Below are positions 19,501 to 28,563 of a stretch of 64,000 nucleotides of DNA, in pieces (the first letter of the stretch is position 1; every line of letters starts with the position of its first letter). The stretch covers positions 62,001 to 126,000 of the forward strand of contig NZ_VCIA01000001.1 of assembly GCF_005887555.1 (NCBI RefSeq). Direction: 5' to 3'. Made by a program: the position numbers and the translations under genes. The notes below the pieces were generated by a model. That model did not search any database and was not told where the DNA came from. It saw only the letters and a program-made list of their open reading frames with translations. Source of the stretch: Lentibacillus cibarius (GTDB lineage Bacteria; Bacillota; Bacilli; Bacillales; Amphibacillaceae).

Positions 19501-19762
19501 CAAGGGTGCCTATCATTCCGTCAGGTTGTTCTTCACTAAAAATCTTTTCTATCGTTGCCACTGTCATCGGTTCCATATAAATGGAATCTGCTACGGCTTT
19601 GTCAGTCATAATTGTTGCAGGGTTGTTGTTTAACAGGACAACTTCAATACCCTCTTCCTTAAGCGCTAAACAAGCCTGCGCACCTGCATAATCAAATTCT
19701 GCAGCCTGACCGATTACAATTGGGCCGGAGCCAATTACAAGAACCTTTGATACGTTATTCAT
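16577..19762 (-). CDS. carB: Carbamoyl-phosphate synthase large subunit
   Basis: Makes carbamoyl phosphate from bicarbonate, two ATP and ammonia delivered by a CarA glutaminase. The 1061-residue protein shows the two homologous halves, each opening with a VLVIGSGPI/VLIIGSGPI segment and an ATP-grasp domain (VRPAYTLGGSGGG and VRPSYVIGG), then a C-terminal regulatory MGS-like domain after about residue 930. It follows argD by 45 bases with a GGGAGG site. Context makes it the arginine-pathway isozyme. No carA lies beside it, so the small subunit must come from another locus. Confidence 0.95.
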   Translation of the reverse strand: MNNVSKVLVIGSGPIVIGQAAEFDYAGAQACLALKEEGIEVVLLNNNPATIMTDKAVADSIYMEPMTVATIEKIFSEEQPDGMIGTLGGQTGLNLTMEVYQSGLLEKHGVKLLGSSVESIQQGEDREKFRALMHDLLEPVPESYTVTSVEKAIEYADIIGYPVIVRPAYTLGGSGGGFASDEHALREVASNGLQSSSIHQILVEKSIKGWKEVEFEVIRDKSDTCVIVCGMENVDPVGVHTGDSVVTAPVQTLSQTQNKLLCDAAVKIIRNLGIVGACNIQFAMSPSTNDYYVIEVNPRVSRSSALASKATGCPIALLATKCALNSHLKDYFPVQDKAVYMPEIDYTVVKIPRFSFDKFPEVNRTLGTQMKATGETMAIDRSFAAALNKAIRSLDCNMYSFRHSMVGDLEETALFEHMQAPTDLRLFAVAEALRRGKTIQELEEMTAISTFFLENINHIVEMEEQLTTMSLQSISQEMMIQAKELQISDTALAACLQTTESAIREKRNSMGLTPAYQTVITENHLPYYYSTWQGDLYTKSQPNEKDKVLIIGSGPIRIGQGMEFDYSCVHAAYALKKAGYTTVIINNNPETVSTDSSVADHLYFEPLTAEDVLSVIQYENISGALIQFGGQTALDLAEELAEAGVYIYGTPIDTVNQLEDRNLFYKILHQLNIPHIQGEMAYRMDDIKLRAEKIGYPVLVRPSYVIGGELMQIIYHEHALDSYLQEIKQLNERSWPILIDKYIQGLEVELDCVSDGQNIMVPAIMEHIERAGVHSGDSIAVMPPVHLTVRQQEKLLDYTKAICQKTNIVGMINIQFVVSDDTVYVLEVNPRASRTVPMVSKLTDTAMVDNAVHVQLGMMLGKDVLPETLGYYAVKAPVFSSAQMEGMDPLLGPVMKSTGEILGLDTSYEKALAKATGIPSLTLETNPSKTGLFCSIADREKILAAPLLEKLAARFHLLATPGTSSYLRACGIENETVANSPEALHTLFHERSLAGAVIIPSGVQQKKSGDVARKLATNNQVALFTCIDTLKTVMECWQADDDFSVATLQQYYKKRLTSVSV

Positions 19763-19807
19763 GCTTTACCTCCCATCTGTGTGTTGGTACAACGTATCGT
19801 TTTCATC

Positions 19808-20989
19808 CTATTTACTATATGAGCCATAGACGGCTTCAAGTACTTGTTGCAGTTTATCAATAAATTTATCCAATTCCGTTGTTGTTACGGTAAGTGGAGG
19901 CAATATGCGAAGGACGTTGGCCCCAGCTGTTAAAATTAAGAGTTTTTGATTGATCGCTTCTTTCACTATTTCCCCGGCCCCATCGGTTAATTCTATACCG
20001 ACCAACAGCCCTTTTCCTCTAATTGTTTTGATTTGCGGATACGCCTCTTTTAGTTCTGTCAGTTTACTGAAAAGAATGTCACTTTGTCTGTTTACATTTT
20101 CCAAAAGGGACGGTGACGTCAGCTGTTTCATAGTTGCCACACCAGCAGTCGTTGCCAGCGGATTGCCGCCAAATGTACTTGCATGACTTCCAGGGCCGAA
20201 AGCTTTAGCAACATTTGTTTTTGCAAGCATGGACCCGATCGGAAAGCCGGATCCCAAACCTTTGGCTGTTGTGAGTATATCCGGTTCAAACCCGTAATCC
20301 TCATAGGCGAATAAAGAACCCGTTCGACCGAGACCTGTTTGTACCTCGTCTACAGCAATGAGAATGCCCTTTTCCCTGCAGATACGGACAAGTTCGTTAA
20401 TCCAAGCCTGTTCGGCGGGGATAACACCACCTTCCCCTTGAACAAGTTCAAGCATGACAGCAGCCGGCGGGTTGTTAGCCAGAAAAGTAAGCGACTCGTA
20501 ATCGTTGTATGTCAAATGAGTGAAACCGGATAACAATGGTTCAAATCCTTTTTGAATTTTTTCCTGCCCTGTCGCACTGGCTGTACCCATTGTTCTGCCG
20601 TGAAAAGATTTTTCAAATGTAACGATGTTTTTATTTGTTGTGTTATACGAACGTATTAACTTAATGGCGGCTTCATTTGCCTCTGCGCCACTGTTGCAAA
20701 AGAATACTTGATCAAAACAGCTATAAGCTGTCAGCAAATTTGCCAATGTCTCCTGTGACGGAATATGGTATAGGTTGGAACAATGCCAAAGTTGTTCTAA
20801 TTGATTTGATACCGCTTCTTTTACTGTATCCGGCACATGACCAAGGTTGCATGTGGCAATACCAGATGTGAAATCTAAATAAACATTGCCAACGTCGTCC
20901 CAAACGTAACTCCCTTTCCCTTTTATAACGGTTACAGGAAAACGGTTATACGTCTGCATAATGGCAGATGTCTCTGTTGAATTTGTCAA
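19808..20989 (-). CDS. argD: Acetylornithine aminotransferase
   Basis: A PLP enzyme that converts N-acetylglutamate semialdehyde to N-acetylornithine. The 393-residue protein has SGAEANEAAIK, the AVDEVQTGLGRTG segment with the PLP-contacting aspartate, and the Schiff-base lysine in TTAKGLGSG. The start is TTG, overlapping the argB stop in a TTGA arrangement. Fourth gene of the arginine operon. Confidence 0.95.
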   Translation of the reverse strand: MTNSTETSAIMQTYNRFPVTVIKGKGSYVWDDVGNVYLDFTSGIATCNLGHVPDTVKEAVSNQLEQLWHCSNLYHIPSQETLANLLTAYSCFDQVFFCNSGAEANEAAIKLIRSYNTTNKNIVTFEKSFHGRTMGTASATGQEKIQKGFEPLLSGFTHLTYNDYESLTFLANNPPAAVMLELVQGEGGVIPAEQAWINELVRICREKGILIAVDEVQTGLGRTGSLFAYEDYGFEPDILTTAKGLGSGFPIGSMLAKTNVAKAFGPGSHASTFGGNPLATTAGVATMKQLTSPSLLENVNRQSDILFSKLTELKEAYPQIKTIRGKGLLVGIELTDGAGEIVKEAINQKLLILTAGANVLRILPPLTVTTTELDKFIDKLQQVLEAVYGSYSK

Positions 20990-21801
20990 TTGGAAGCCTC
21001 CTCTGCTACGGTTTGCTTATTTCTCCGTTGAACGGATTCAAATACCGTACCTGTTTTCTCTTCTATAAAAAAGTCCATTAAACTATTTTTCTCGGCACCG
21101 TTAAGAATAACGACTTTCCGCACTCCTGCTTCAATACTGTTCAAGGCTGCTTGTACTTTAGGAATCATACCTCCGTATATGGCACCACTATCAATCATTT
21201 CTTCTGCTTCCTTTGCTGACAGCTTCGGCACAAGTGTATCCTGATGAAGTACGCCGTCTACATCAGTTATCATGTACAAGGACGCTTGCATGGTTGTTGC
21301 TACTGCCGCTGCAGCAAGGTCTGCATTAATATTCCAGCGCTGGCCCTGCTGATCAACTGCCAGTGGGGAAAGAACAGGGATAATTCCTTTGTCAAGCAAG
21401 GCGTTCAGTCCAGTTAAATGCACGGAAGCAACTTGACCTACATAGCCCAGCTTCTGATTAGATGCCAATGGTTCGGCTTCTAATGTCATATTATCTACAC
21501 CACTTAACCCGATTGCTCTGCCATTTTGGGCAGTAATTTCACGGACAATTTTTTTATTCACGATTCCTGATAAACCCATTTCCACAACATCTAAAATCTC
21601 TTCTGTTGTTACCCGCATTCCGTTAACAAAAGTCGTTTGAACATCTAATGTTTGCAACAAATTGGATACCACCGGTCCGCCGCCATGAACGACAATCGGC
21701 TTTAAGTGATATTGTTCCATCAATTCAACGATATTTTTATAAAACGTATCCGGGAGTTTATCTAACACACTGCCACCACATTTAATCACGATATACGACA
21801 A
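20986..21801 (-). CDS. argB: Acetylglutamate kinase
   Basis: Phosphorylates N-acetylglutamate in the second step of arginine synthesis. The 271-residue amino acid kinase fold begins IVIKCGGSVL, with VHGGGPVV substrate loop, the NINADLAAAA segment and KVQAALNSIEAG near the C-terminus. Its stop overlaps argD. Confidence 0.95.
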   Translation of the reverse strand: MSYIVIKCGGSVLDKLPDTFYKNIVELMEQYHLKPIVVHGGGPVVSNLLQTLDVQTTFVNGMRVTTEEILDVVEMGLSGIVNKKIVREITAQNGRAIGLSGVDNMTLEAEPLASNQKLGYVGQVASVHLTGLNALLDKGIIPVLSPLAVDQQGQRWNINADLAAAAVATTMQASLYMITDVDGVLHQDTLVPKLSAKEAEEMIDSGAIYGGMIPKVQAALNSIEAGVRKVVILNGAEKNSLMDFFIEEKTGTVFESVQRRNKQTVAEEASN

Positions 21802-21818
21802 GCAACTCTCCCCCCTCG

Positions 21819-23054
21819 TTAAGTTCGGTACGATGCGTTAATTTTTACGTAATCATAAGATAAGTCACATCCCCATGCGCTGGCTGATTGTGTTCCGCTA
21901 TGGAGGTTTACAGTGATAACGATTTGTTCGTTATACCGTAAGTATTCAGTAACAACTCCATCCGCGAAGGCTGCTGGCATCCCGTTTTCCACAACTTTCA
22001 CATCACCTATTGCGACTTCCAAATTACACGTATCAAGGGCAACTCCACTATAGCCGATGGCACAGATAATTCTTCCCCAATTTGGATCTGATCCATAAAT
22101 GGCAGTTTTTACAAGGCTGGAACCAACAATAGCTTTGCCGATTGCACGGGCATCGCTTTGCAGCTGTGCTCCTGTTACATTTACTTCAATTAATTTTGTT
22201 GCACCTTCACCATCTCTCGCTATTTGTTTGGCTAGCTCCCGACACACATATGTTAATGCTTCAGTAAATACTCGACATTGGTTTAGATCTCTTGATGTAA
22301 TAGGTGTATTCGTTGCCATACCATTGGCCATTACCATCACTGTATCATTTGTACTTGTATCCCCATCTACGGTAATGCAATTAAACGTCTTGTTTACAGC
22401 GGTTTTCAGAGCCGCATCAAGACTTTCCTGTTCAATAGCTGCATCGGTCGTTAAGAATGCCAGCATCGTTGCCATGTTTGGTTCAATCATTCCGGAACCT
22501 TTGGCAGAACCGCCAATGGTTATTTGCTCCTCGCCTATTTGCACCTGTACACAGACATTTTTTGTGAACGTATCCGTTGTTAAAATTGCTCGTTCAAAAT
22601 TTTTCTCATCGGTATCATGAAGATTAATCTGTTCAATTCCGGCAGCTAATGTATCCATCGGCAGTTGCTCACCAATAACTCCTGTTGAATTGACGGCAAC
22701 CAAATGTGGTTGAATCCCCAGTTTTTCCGCGAACCAGCGCCGCATTTGATATGCATTTTGCAAACCTTCCTCACCTGTACATGCATTAGCAACGGCGGAA
22801 TTAATAAGCACACCTTGAATCCGTTTTTCCTGTGCAATACTTTCTTTGGTAACCTGGAGTGGTGCTGCTTGAAATTGATTTGTCGTATAAACAGCTGCTG
22901 TATTAGCCGGTGCGTCCGAATAAATCCACCCTAAATCCGGCCGTTTCCGCTTGAACCCACAATGAACCCCCCCTGCGTGAAACCCTTTGGCCGAAGTGAG
23001 CCCACCTTCCTTTGGTTCAATCCCTACATCCGTTACTTCTGTATATGTTTCCAT
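21819..23054 (-). CDS. argJ: Bifunctional ornithine acetyltransferase/N-acetylglutamate synthase
   Basis: Transfers acetyl groups from acetylornithine to glutamate, closing the acetyl cycle. The 411-residue precursor carries the self-cleavage region KGSGMIEPNMATMLAF; cleavage before the threonine gives alpha and beta chains with that threonine as nucleophile. The downstream TDA and the glycine-rich NWGRIICAIGYSG segment are intact. Whether it can also use acetyl-CoA cannot be told here. Confidence 0.95.
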   Translation of the reverse strand: METYTEVTDVGIEPKEGGLTSAKGFHAGGVHCGFKRKRPDLGWIYSDAPANTAAVYTTNQFQAAPLQVTKESIAQEKRIQGVLINSAVANACTGEEGLQNAYQMRRWFAEKLGIQPHLVAVNSTGVIGEQLPMDTLAAGIEQINLHDTDEKNFERAILTTDTFTKNVCVQVQIGEEQITIGGSAKGSGMIEPNMATMLAFLTTDAAIEQESLDAALKTAVNKTFNCITVDGDTSTNDTVMVMANGMATNTPITSRDLNQCRVFTEALTYVCRELAKQIARDGEGATKLIEVNVTGAQLQSDARAIGKAIVGSSLVKTAIYGSDPNWGRIICAIGYSGVALDTCNLEVAIGDVKVVENGMPAAFADGVVTEYLRYNEQIVITVNLHSGTQSASAWGCDLSYDYVKINASYRT

Positions 23055-23065
23055 TCTTTCCTCCT

Positions 23066-24106
23066 TTATGGGTATGTTGGAATCGTGTCAAGTCCCAATT
23101 TCTCATCCCAATGGTTTACTAGATTAAGATTTTGTACCGCTTGACCGGCAGCACCCTTAACAAGGTTGTCGATTACGGATACGACAGTAAGGGTATTGGT
23201 ACGCTGGTCAAATCCGACACCAATATCACAAAAGTTTGTTCCGTAAACTTCTTTTGTTGCAGGCCATGTTTTTTCAGGTCTAACCCGAATAAAGTAATCA
23301 TCCCGATATGTCTCTTTATAAAGTTCAGTAAAATCCGTATCAGTTAGATTGTCATTTATGGGTATATAAATAGTACATAAGATTCCTCTGGTCATTGGAA
23401 CTAAATGTGCATTGAATAAAATCGTCACCTGCTGGTTATTTATGTCGGATAATACTTGTTCCATTTCCGGTATATGCTGGTGTGTACCAACTTTATACGC
23501 TTTTGTATTCTCGTTTATCTCTGAAAAAATGGTCCCTAGTGCAGGCTTCCGGCCCGCACCGGAGACACCGGTCTTACCATCAATAATAATGGTCCGGCTC
23601 TCATCGATTACACCGAGTTTTATGGCGGGAATAATCCCGAGCAACGCGGCAGTAGGATAACATCCGGGATTAGCGATAAATGCTGCCTGCTGAATATCAC
23701 CTCGGTATAGTTCGGCAAGTCCATAGACAGCGTGGTCAAGGAACTGCTGCTGGGCAGGTGTGTTTTTATACCACTCGCTGTATACATCACCATCTTTTAA
23801 CCTGAAATCACCGGAAAGATCAATACACGGTAAGCCAGCCTCGATAAACGCTGGGGCAATATCCTTTGTTATGCCGGATGGTGTCGCAAAAAATACAACA
23901 TCCACACGATCCAATATTTCATTTACATCCAATTTTTCCAATGGCAATTCCACTATATTTTGTAATTGCGGATACTGCGCAGTAATTGCTTGCCCCTGTG
24001 TTGAATGGGAAACAAGTACGTCAATCGTTACCTTTGGATGGCTATAGAGAAGACGAATAAGTTCAATCCCCCCATAACCGTTTGCCCCAATGACACATGC
24101 CTTCAA
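23066..24106 (-). CDS. argC: N-acetyl-gamma-glutamyl-phosphate reductase
   Basis: NADPH-dependent third step of arginine synthesis. The Rossmann motif VIGANGYGG starts the protein, NPGCYPTA contains the catalytic cysteine, and the C-terminal H of GTHQHIPE is conserved. TTG at 24106 is preferred: it aligns with the methionine of B. subtilis ArgC and lies about nine bases from the GGCGGGTGAT site. ATG at 24112 and GTG at 24127 are alternatives. First gene of argC-J-B-D-carB. Confidence 0.93.
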   Translation of the reverse strand: MKACVIGANGYGGIELIRLLYSHPKVTIDVLVSHSTQGQAITAQYPQLQNIVELPLEKLDVNEILDRVDVVFFATPSGITKDIAPAFIEAGLPCIDLSGDFRLKDGDVYSEWYKNTPAQQQFLDHAVYGLAELYRGDIQQAAFIANPGCYPTAALLGIIPAIKLGVIDESRTIIIDGKTGVSGAGRKPALGTIFSEINENTKAYKVGTHQHIPEMEQVLSDINNQQVTILFNAHLVPMTRGILCTIYIPINDNLTDTDFTELYKETYRDDYFIRVRPEKTWPATKEVYGTNFCDIGVGFDQRTNTLTVVSVIDNLVKGAAGQAVQNLNLVNHWDEKLGLDTIPTYP

Positions 24107-24137
24107 TAGCATCACCCGCCTTTTCACTTAAAATGAT

Positions 24138-24174
24138 TGTGTATCATTATACATAATAAAGAATAATTATACAA
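24138..24174 (-). promoter_or_regulatory. Promoter of the arginine operon with ARG box
   Basis: Minus-strand TTGTAT, 17 bases, TATAAT (24146-24174). TGTATAATGATACA (24140-24153) is a TGTAT/ATACA inverted repeat matching the ARG-box core TGnATwwwwATnCA with one mismatch, and it covers the -10 hexamer. The ArgR protein encoded at 48.1-48.5 kb would repress by occupying it. Confidence 0.8.
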
Positions 24175-24239
24175 TACCTGTTTTAAAATTATATAAAATT
24201 TTTAGAAATGTCATATTAACTTTATTTTCTGGTGAGTAC

Positions 24240-24290
24240 CGAAAAAGAAAAGCACGTACAACTCTAGCTGTTGTACGTGCCTACTTTTTA
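24240..24290 (-). terminator. Terminator after dinB
   Basis: GCACGTACAAC and GTTGTACGTGC form an 11-base perfect stem directly after the dinB stop, followed by TTTTCTTTTTC on the minus strand. Confidence 0.9.
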
Positions 24291-25525
24291 TAATCATCCA
24301 AGAAATCCTTTTGAAAACTTGTCCGCAAATCGTCATCGGTATCATTTTGTAGTTGTTTAAAGGTGTTTTTTCCGTACTTTTGTGTTAATTGATCTATAGT
24401 GGTATAAAGCTTCTCCTTCTCCGCTTCCTTTTCATACGTAAACAAGTCTAACTGTTTAGCGATATTTTGCTTCTCATCCACATCTTGAACAGTTATGCCA
24501 AGGAGCCGGATTGGTTCGGTATTCCAGTGCTTTTGAAAAAGCTCGTTAGCTGCATAAAGGATATCCTCTTTTTTATCAATATAATCATGCAGTTTTTTAC
24601 TACGAGTTACTGTTGTTCGATCATAATACCTAATCATAATCTGAATGCTGCGCCCCACTGCTTGTTTTCTTTTCATCCTTCGTTCCACATTGTCAGCGAG
24701 CAAATTCATCAGTTGTCGAATTTCGTCTTCATCAACCGTATCTGTGGGCAAAGTCTGTGAACTGCCGATACTTTTAAATTCATGTACGGCATCCGGGTCG
24801 ACAGGTCGCTCGTCCATTCCATTTGCCCGATTTTTCAGCCGTTCGCCATTAATTCCAAATAGCTGTTTAAGCTGGTAACCATCACCATTCGCGAGGTCGC
24901 CGATTGTTTGGATATCGATTGCGCGCATTTTGGCAGCCGTTTTCTCGCCGACACCGTACATTTCCTCAATCGGCAGTGGCCAAAGCTTTTCACGGATATC
25001 CCGTTTCCGCAAAATGGTGATCCCCATCGGTTTTTTCATGTCAGAAGCCATCTTTGCCAGAAATTTATTGGGGGCAATACCAATGCTACATGGAAGGTCC
25101 AGTTCGTTTTTGATTTGTTGCTGCAGGTTTTCAGCAATTTCGATAGGACTACCATGCTCTTCGGTACCGGTTATATCCATATATCCCTCATCAATAGACA
25201 CCGGCTGAACGCATGTAGTGATTGCCGCAAGCATTTGAAACATTTCTTTGGAAGCAGTTCGGTACCGGTCAAAATTAGGGCGAAGAACTGTCAGATCCGG
25301 GCACAATCTTCGCGCCTCCCACAACTGCATCGTTGTCCGAACCCCTTTCGCTCTCGCTTTATAGCTGCTTGTAACAATAATGCCTTTACGTTCCTCTGGA
25401 TTTCCGGCAATCGCCAACGGTTTTCCTTTTAGTTTTGGATTATAGGCCATTTCTACCGATGCATAGAACGAATTCATATCAACATGAAAAATGACCCTGC
25501 CTTTTTTGGGGTACCATTGTGACAT
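24281..25525 (-). CDS. dinB: DNA polymerase IV (DinB)
   Basis: A Y-family polymerase for translesion synthesis. FHVDMNSFYASVE holds the first catalytic aspartate and SIDEGYMD the second acidic pair; a helix-hairpin-helix (MYGVGEKTAAKM) and the little finger follow. QLDLF near residue 365 is a clear beta-clamp motif. The start MSQWYPKKGR is chosen for its AAAGGGATG site, giving 414 residues. Corresponds to B. subtilis YqjH/PolY1. No LexA box was recognised upstream, unlike the uvrX-type gene. Confidence 0.93.
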   Translation of the reverse strand: MSQWYPKKGRVIFHVDMNSFYASVEMAYNPKLKGKPLAIAGNPEERKGIIVTSSYKARAKGVRTTMQLWEARRLCPDLTVLRPNFDRYRTASKEMFQMLAAITTCVQPVSIDEGYMDITGTEEHGSPIEIAENLQQQIKNELDLPCSIGIAPNKFLAKMASDMKKPMGITILRKRDIREKLWPLPIEEMYGVGEKTAAKMRAIDIQTIGDLANGDGYQLKQLFGINGERLKNRANGMDERPVDPDAVHEFKSIGSSQTLPTDTVDEDEIRQLMNLLADNVERRMKRKQAVGRSIQIMIRYYDRTTVTRSKKLHDYIDKKEDILYAANELFQKHWNTEPIRLLGITVQDVDEKQNIAKQLDLFTYEKEAEKEKLYTTIDQLTQKYGKNTFKQLQNDTDDDLRTSFQKDFLDDYKK

Positions 25526-25663
25526 CAAACGACATCCCTTTTTAATCATATTGCTTCTATTATATCATATCAGTTTCAATTCACTGGAAATCATTATCCG
25601 GACTGCGCAATTAAATTGACTTCTCTTAAAAAATAACACACAATCAAACAAGAGGTGAATAAA

Positions 25664-26416
25664 TTGCCAACCAACATTTTTGCGCATCGAGGTGCAAGCG
25701 GGCATGCACCGGAAAATACCATGGCCGCCTTTGAGCTTGCGTATCGACAAGGTGCTGATGGAATAGAAACCGATGTTCATCTGACAAAAGACAATATCCC
25801 TGTATTAATGCACGATGAACAAGTCAACCGAACGACAAATGGCGCCGGATACATAAAAGATTATTCACTCAAGCAATTGAAACAACTAGACGCAGGTTCC
25901 TGGTTTTCTTCAGCATTTGCTGATTCCAAGATCCTGTCACTGGATGAGTTTCTTACATGGATCCGCCACAAGGCCTTATATTTAAATATTGAACTAAAAA
26001 ATAATAAAATAGACTATACGAACTTGGAAACAATTATCTATAACAGATTAGCACATTATGGGTTGTTACATCGCAGCATACTGTCAACATTCAATCCTAA
26101 CAGCATGATGCGGCTAAAAAAAGCTGAAACAGACACTGAAACTGCCTTATTAATTTCAAGACGTTTTAAACATAAAAAATTGATAACCTATGCATTGGAT
26201 TTAGAAGCATCAGCTGTACATATAAAATATCGTCATCTCCGTCAGCGGCTTGTTGACCGTATCCATCAGAAACAATTGGCAGTACGTGTATTTACCGTTA
26301 ATGAACTAAACCACATGGTCCGTTGTTTCTCGATGGGGTGTGACGCAATTTTCACCGATTACCCAGAAGCAGCCGTGCAATCCCGTCGACAATTTAACAA
26401 CCGGAATGCGAGATAA
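25664..26416 (+). CDS. Glycerophosphodiester phosphodiesterase (GDPD)
   Basis: Hydrolyses glycerophosphodiesters to glycerol-3-phosphate and an alcohol. The GDPD signature [13 protein letters not shown] and ETDVHLTKD hold the catalytic histidines and metal ligands, with HDEQVNRTT following. There is no signal peptide, so it is cytoplasmic, similar to YqiK/UgpQ. TTG at 25664 is chosen because AGAGGTG is six bases upstream; the in-frame GTG at 25655 lies inside that site. About 250 residues. Confidence 0.9.
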   Translation: MPTNIFAHRGASGHAPENTMAAFELAYRQGADGIETDVHLTKDNIPVLMHDEQVNRTTNGAGYIKDYSLKQLKQLDAGSWFSSAFADSKILSLDEFLTWIRHKALYLNIELKNNKIDYTNLETIIYNRLAHYGLLHRSILSTFNPNSMMRLKKAETDTETALLISRRFKHKKLITYALDLEASAVHIKYRHLRQRLVDRIHQKQLAVRVFTVNELNHMVRCFSMGCDAIFTDYPEAAVQSRRQFNNRNAR

Positions 26417-26432
26417 ATCAGGAGGAATCATA

Positions 26433-27449
26433 ATGAGCAAACTATTTACACCAATTGAATTTAACCATGTTCAGTTAAAAAATCGTATCGTCATGTCACC
26501 AATGTGCATGTATTCCTGCATGAAACAGGACGGAAAAATGACTCCTTTCCACGAAACACATTATATTTCCCGGGCGGTCGGTCAAGCCGGTCTTGTTATG
26601 ACCGAGGCAGCCGCTGTTCTACCGGAAGGACGAATTTCACACGAAGATTTAGGTATATGGAGTGACGAGCATATAGAAGGATTGAACAAGTTAAATGAAC
26701 AGATTCACAGCTATGGTTCGAAGGCAGGAATTCAACTGGCCCACGCAGGCCGGAAAGCACAGCTCGACTCGGCAATCTATGCACCGTCAGCACTTGCATT
26801 CAATGAATCATCAAAAACACCGACCGAAATGACAATTACAGATATCAAACGAACGATTGACGCGTTCAAAGAGGCGACTAGACGTGCCAAAAAAGCTAAT
26901 TTTGACATAATCGAAATTCACGGTGCGCATGGCTATTTAATCAATCAATTTCTATCTCCGCTGACCAATAAACGCACAGACGAATACGGTGGAAGCAAAG
27001 AAAATCGTTACCGCTTTCTATCGCAGGTGATCGATGCAATTCAAACCGCCTGGGATGGGCCGCTATTCGTACGTGTGTCTACTGATGAATATGATGAACA
27101 TGGGAACACAATGGGAGACATCATTTATTTTGCTGAACAGATGAAACAACAGGGTATTGACCTGATTGACTGTAGCTCGGGTGGCGTTGTACCAGCTTCT
27201 ATCAAACCGTATCCGGGTTATCAAGTGAAGCGGTGTGAAACCATCAAACAAAATGCAGCCATTGCCACTGGTGCTGTTGGACTGATAACGTCAGGGCTGC
27301 AAGCGGAAGAAATCTTACAAAATAACCGGGCAGATCTTGTGTTTATCGGCCGCGCGCTGTTGAGGAATCCGTATTGGCCGAAAGTAGCAGCTGATGAACT
27401 AGGTGATCAATTAGACGCACCGAAACAATATGAGCGAGGTTGGCGATAA
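26433..27449 (+). CDS. namA: NADPH dehydrogenase, Old Yellow Enzyme family (YqjM-like)
   Basis: An FMN flavoprotein that reduces activated C=C bonds and nitro compounds. The N-terminus SKLFTPIEF and [12 protein letters not shown] match YqjM, including the redox-tuning cysteine and the tyrosine of [12 protein letters not shown] carries the substrate-binding histidines and [11 protein letters not shown] the flavin phosphate contact. The start has GGAGGAATC upstream; length 338. Confidence 0.94.
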   Translation: MSKLFTPIEFNHVQLKNRIVMSPMCMYSCMKQDGKMTPFHETHYISRAVGQAGLVMTEAAAVLPEGRISHEDLGIWSDEHIEGLNKLNEQIHSYGSKAGIQLAHAGRKAQLDSAIYAPSALAFNESSKTPTEMTITDIKRTIDAFKEATRRAKKANFDIIEIHGAHGYLINQFLSPLTNKRTDEYGGSKENRYRFLSQVIDAIQTAWDGPLFVRVSTDEYDEHGNTMGDIIYFAEQMKQQGIDLIDCSSGGVVPASIKPYPGYQVKRCETIKQNAAIATGAVGLITSGLQAEEILQNNRADLVFIGRALLRNPYWPKVAADELGDQLDAPKQYERGWR

Positions 27450-27450
27450 T

Positions 27451-28374
27451 ATGGAACTCGTCTTTCTTGGCACCGGTTCAGGTGTGCCATCCAAAGAGCG
27501 GAATGTATCCGCCATAGCACTTAAACTACTGCAAGAACAAAACAGCATCTGGTTGTTTGACTGCGGGGAAGCAACCCAGCACCAAATTTTACGTACGAAC
27601 ATCAAACCACGTAAAATCACAAAAATCTTCATTACGCATATGCATGGAGATCATATTTTTGGATTACCGGGGTTATTAAGTAGCCGTTCTTTTCAGGGAG
27701 GAGAAGACCGTTTAACCGTCTATGGGCCTGAAGGAATTAAAAACTATATTGAAACAAGCATGGCAGTAAGCGGAACGACACTCACCTATCCCCTTTCCAT
27801 CGTGGAATTCAAGGAGGGACAACTGTTGGATGATGACCAGTTTATGGTCACATGCAAACAGCTCGATCACGGTATTCCAAGCTTTGGCTTTCGAATAATC
27901 GAAAAAGACCGCCCAGGCAGACTGCTCGTTGACAAATTGAAGAAAGATGGGGTTGAGCCGGGACCGGTCTATCAGCAAATTAAGGAAAATGAAACTGTCC
28001 AATTATCGGATGGTCGCGTCATTCACCGCAGACAGTACATTGGCCCGGATAAACAAGGACGAGTCATTACCATTCTTGGTGATACACGGGCAACAGAAGC
28101 AGCGCGTCCACTCGCTGAAAATGCCGATGTATTGGTGCATGAGGCTACCTTTGGCACGGATCGGGCGGCACTCGCGACAGATTACTTCCATTCAACAACA
28201 CAGCAGGCAGCAACATTAGCCAGAGACAGTGGTGCAAAGAAACTAGTGCTAACCCATATTTCATCGCGCTATCAGGATGGTGATGATGCCCAACTGGCTG
28301 ATGAAGCCAAAGCGATTTTTTCTGAGACCGAGCTTGCCTATGACTTTTACCAGACTATTATTGAAAGTAAATAG
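27451..28374 (+). CDS. rnz: Ribonuclease Z
   Basis: The metallo-beta-lactamase-fold endonuclease that removes 3' trailers from tRNA precursors lacking encoded CCA. Metal motif [14 protein letters not shown], the ILGDTR aspartate, the HEATF segment and the final LTHISSRY histidine are all intact. The ATG two bases after the namA stop gives 307 residues, the usual size; the two genes are likely cotranscribed. Confidence 0.96.
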   Translation: MELVFLGTGSGVPSKERNVSAIALKLLQEQNSIWLFDCGEATQHQILRTNIKPRKITKIFITHMHGDHIFGLPGLLSSRSFQGGEDRLTVYGPEGIKNYIETSMAVSGTTLTYPLSIVEFKEGQLLDDDQFMVTCKQLDHGIPSFGFRIIEKDRPGRLLVDKLKKDGVEPGPVYQQIKENETVQLSDGRVIHRRQYIGPDKQGRVITILGDTRATEAARPLAENADVLVHEATFGTDRAALATDYFHSTTQQAATLARDSGAKKLVLTHISSRYQDGDDAQLADEAKAIFSETELAYDFYQTIIESK

Positions 28375-28415
28375 CGCAAAAACGGGTATACCATTCCGAA
28401 AGCCGTGATGATAGG

Positions 28416-28459
28416 AAAAGAGCGTTCCTCGTATTGAAACGAAGACCGCTCTTTTTTGA
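28416..28459 (+). terminator. Terminator after rnz
   Basis: AAAGAGCG and CGCTCTTT with an imperfect inner stem (CTCGT/ACGAAG) and a terminal T run. Confidence 0.8.
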
Positions 28460-28563
28460 TAGTAGTATTCAGCAATAACACGAGGCGAAACAAATTTTAG
28501 TAGTTCAATTTTATTATTTCCTTACGCGTTATATCGGTATGGCTTCGACACACGTGGAAAACG

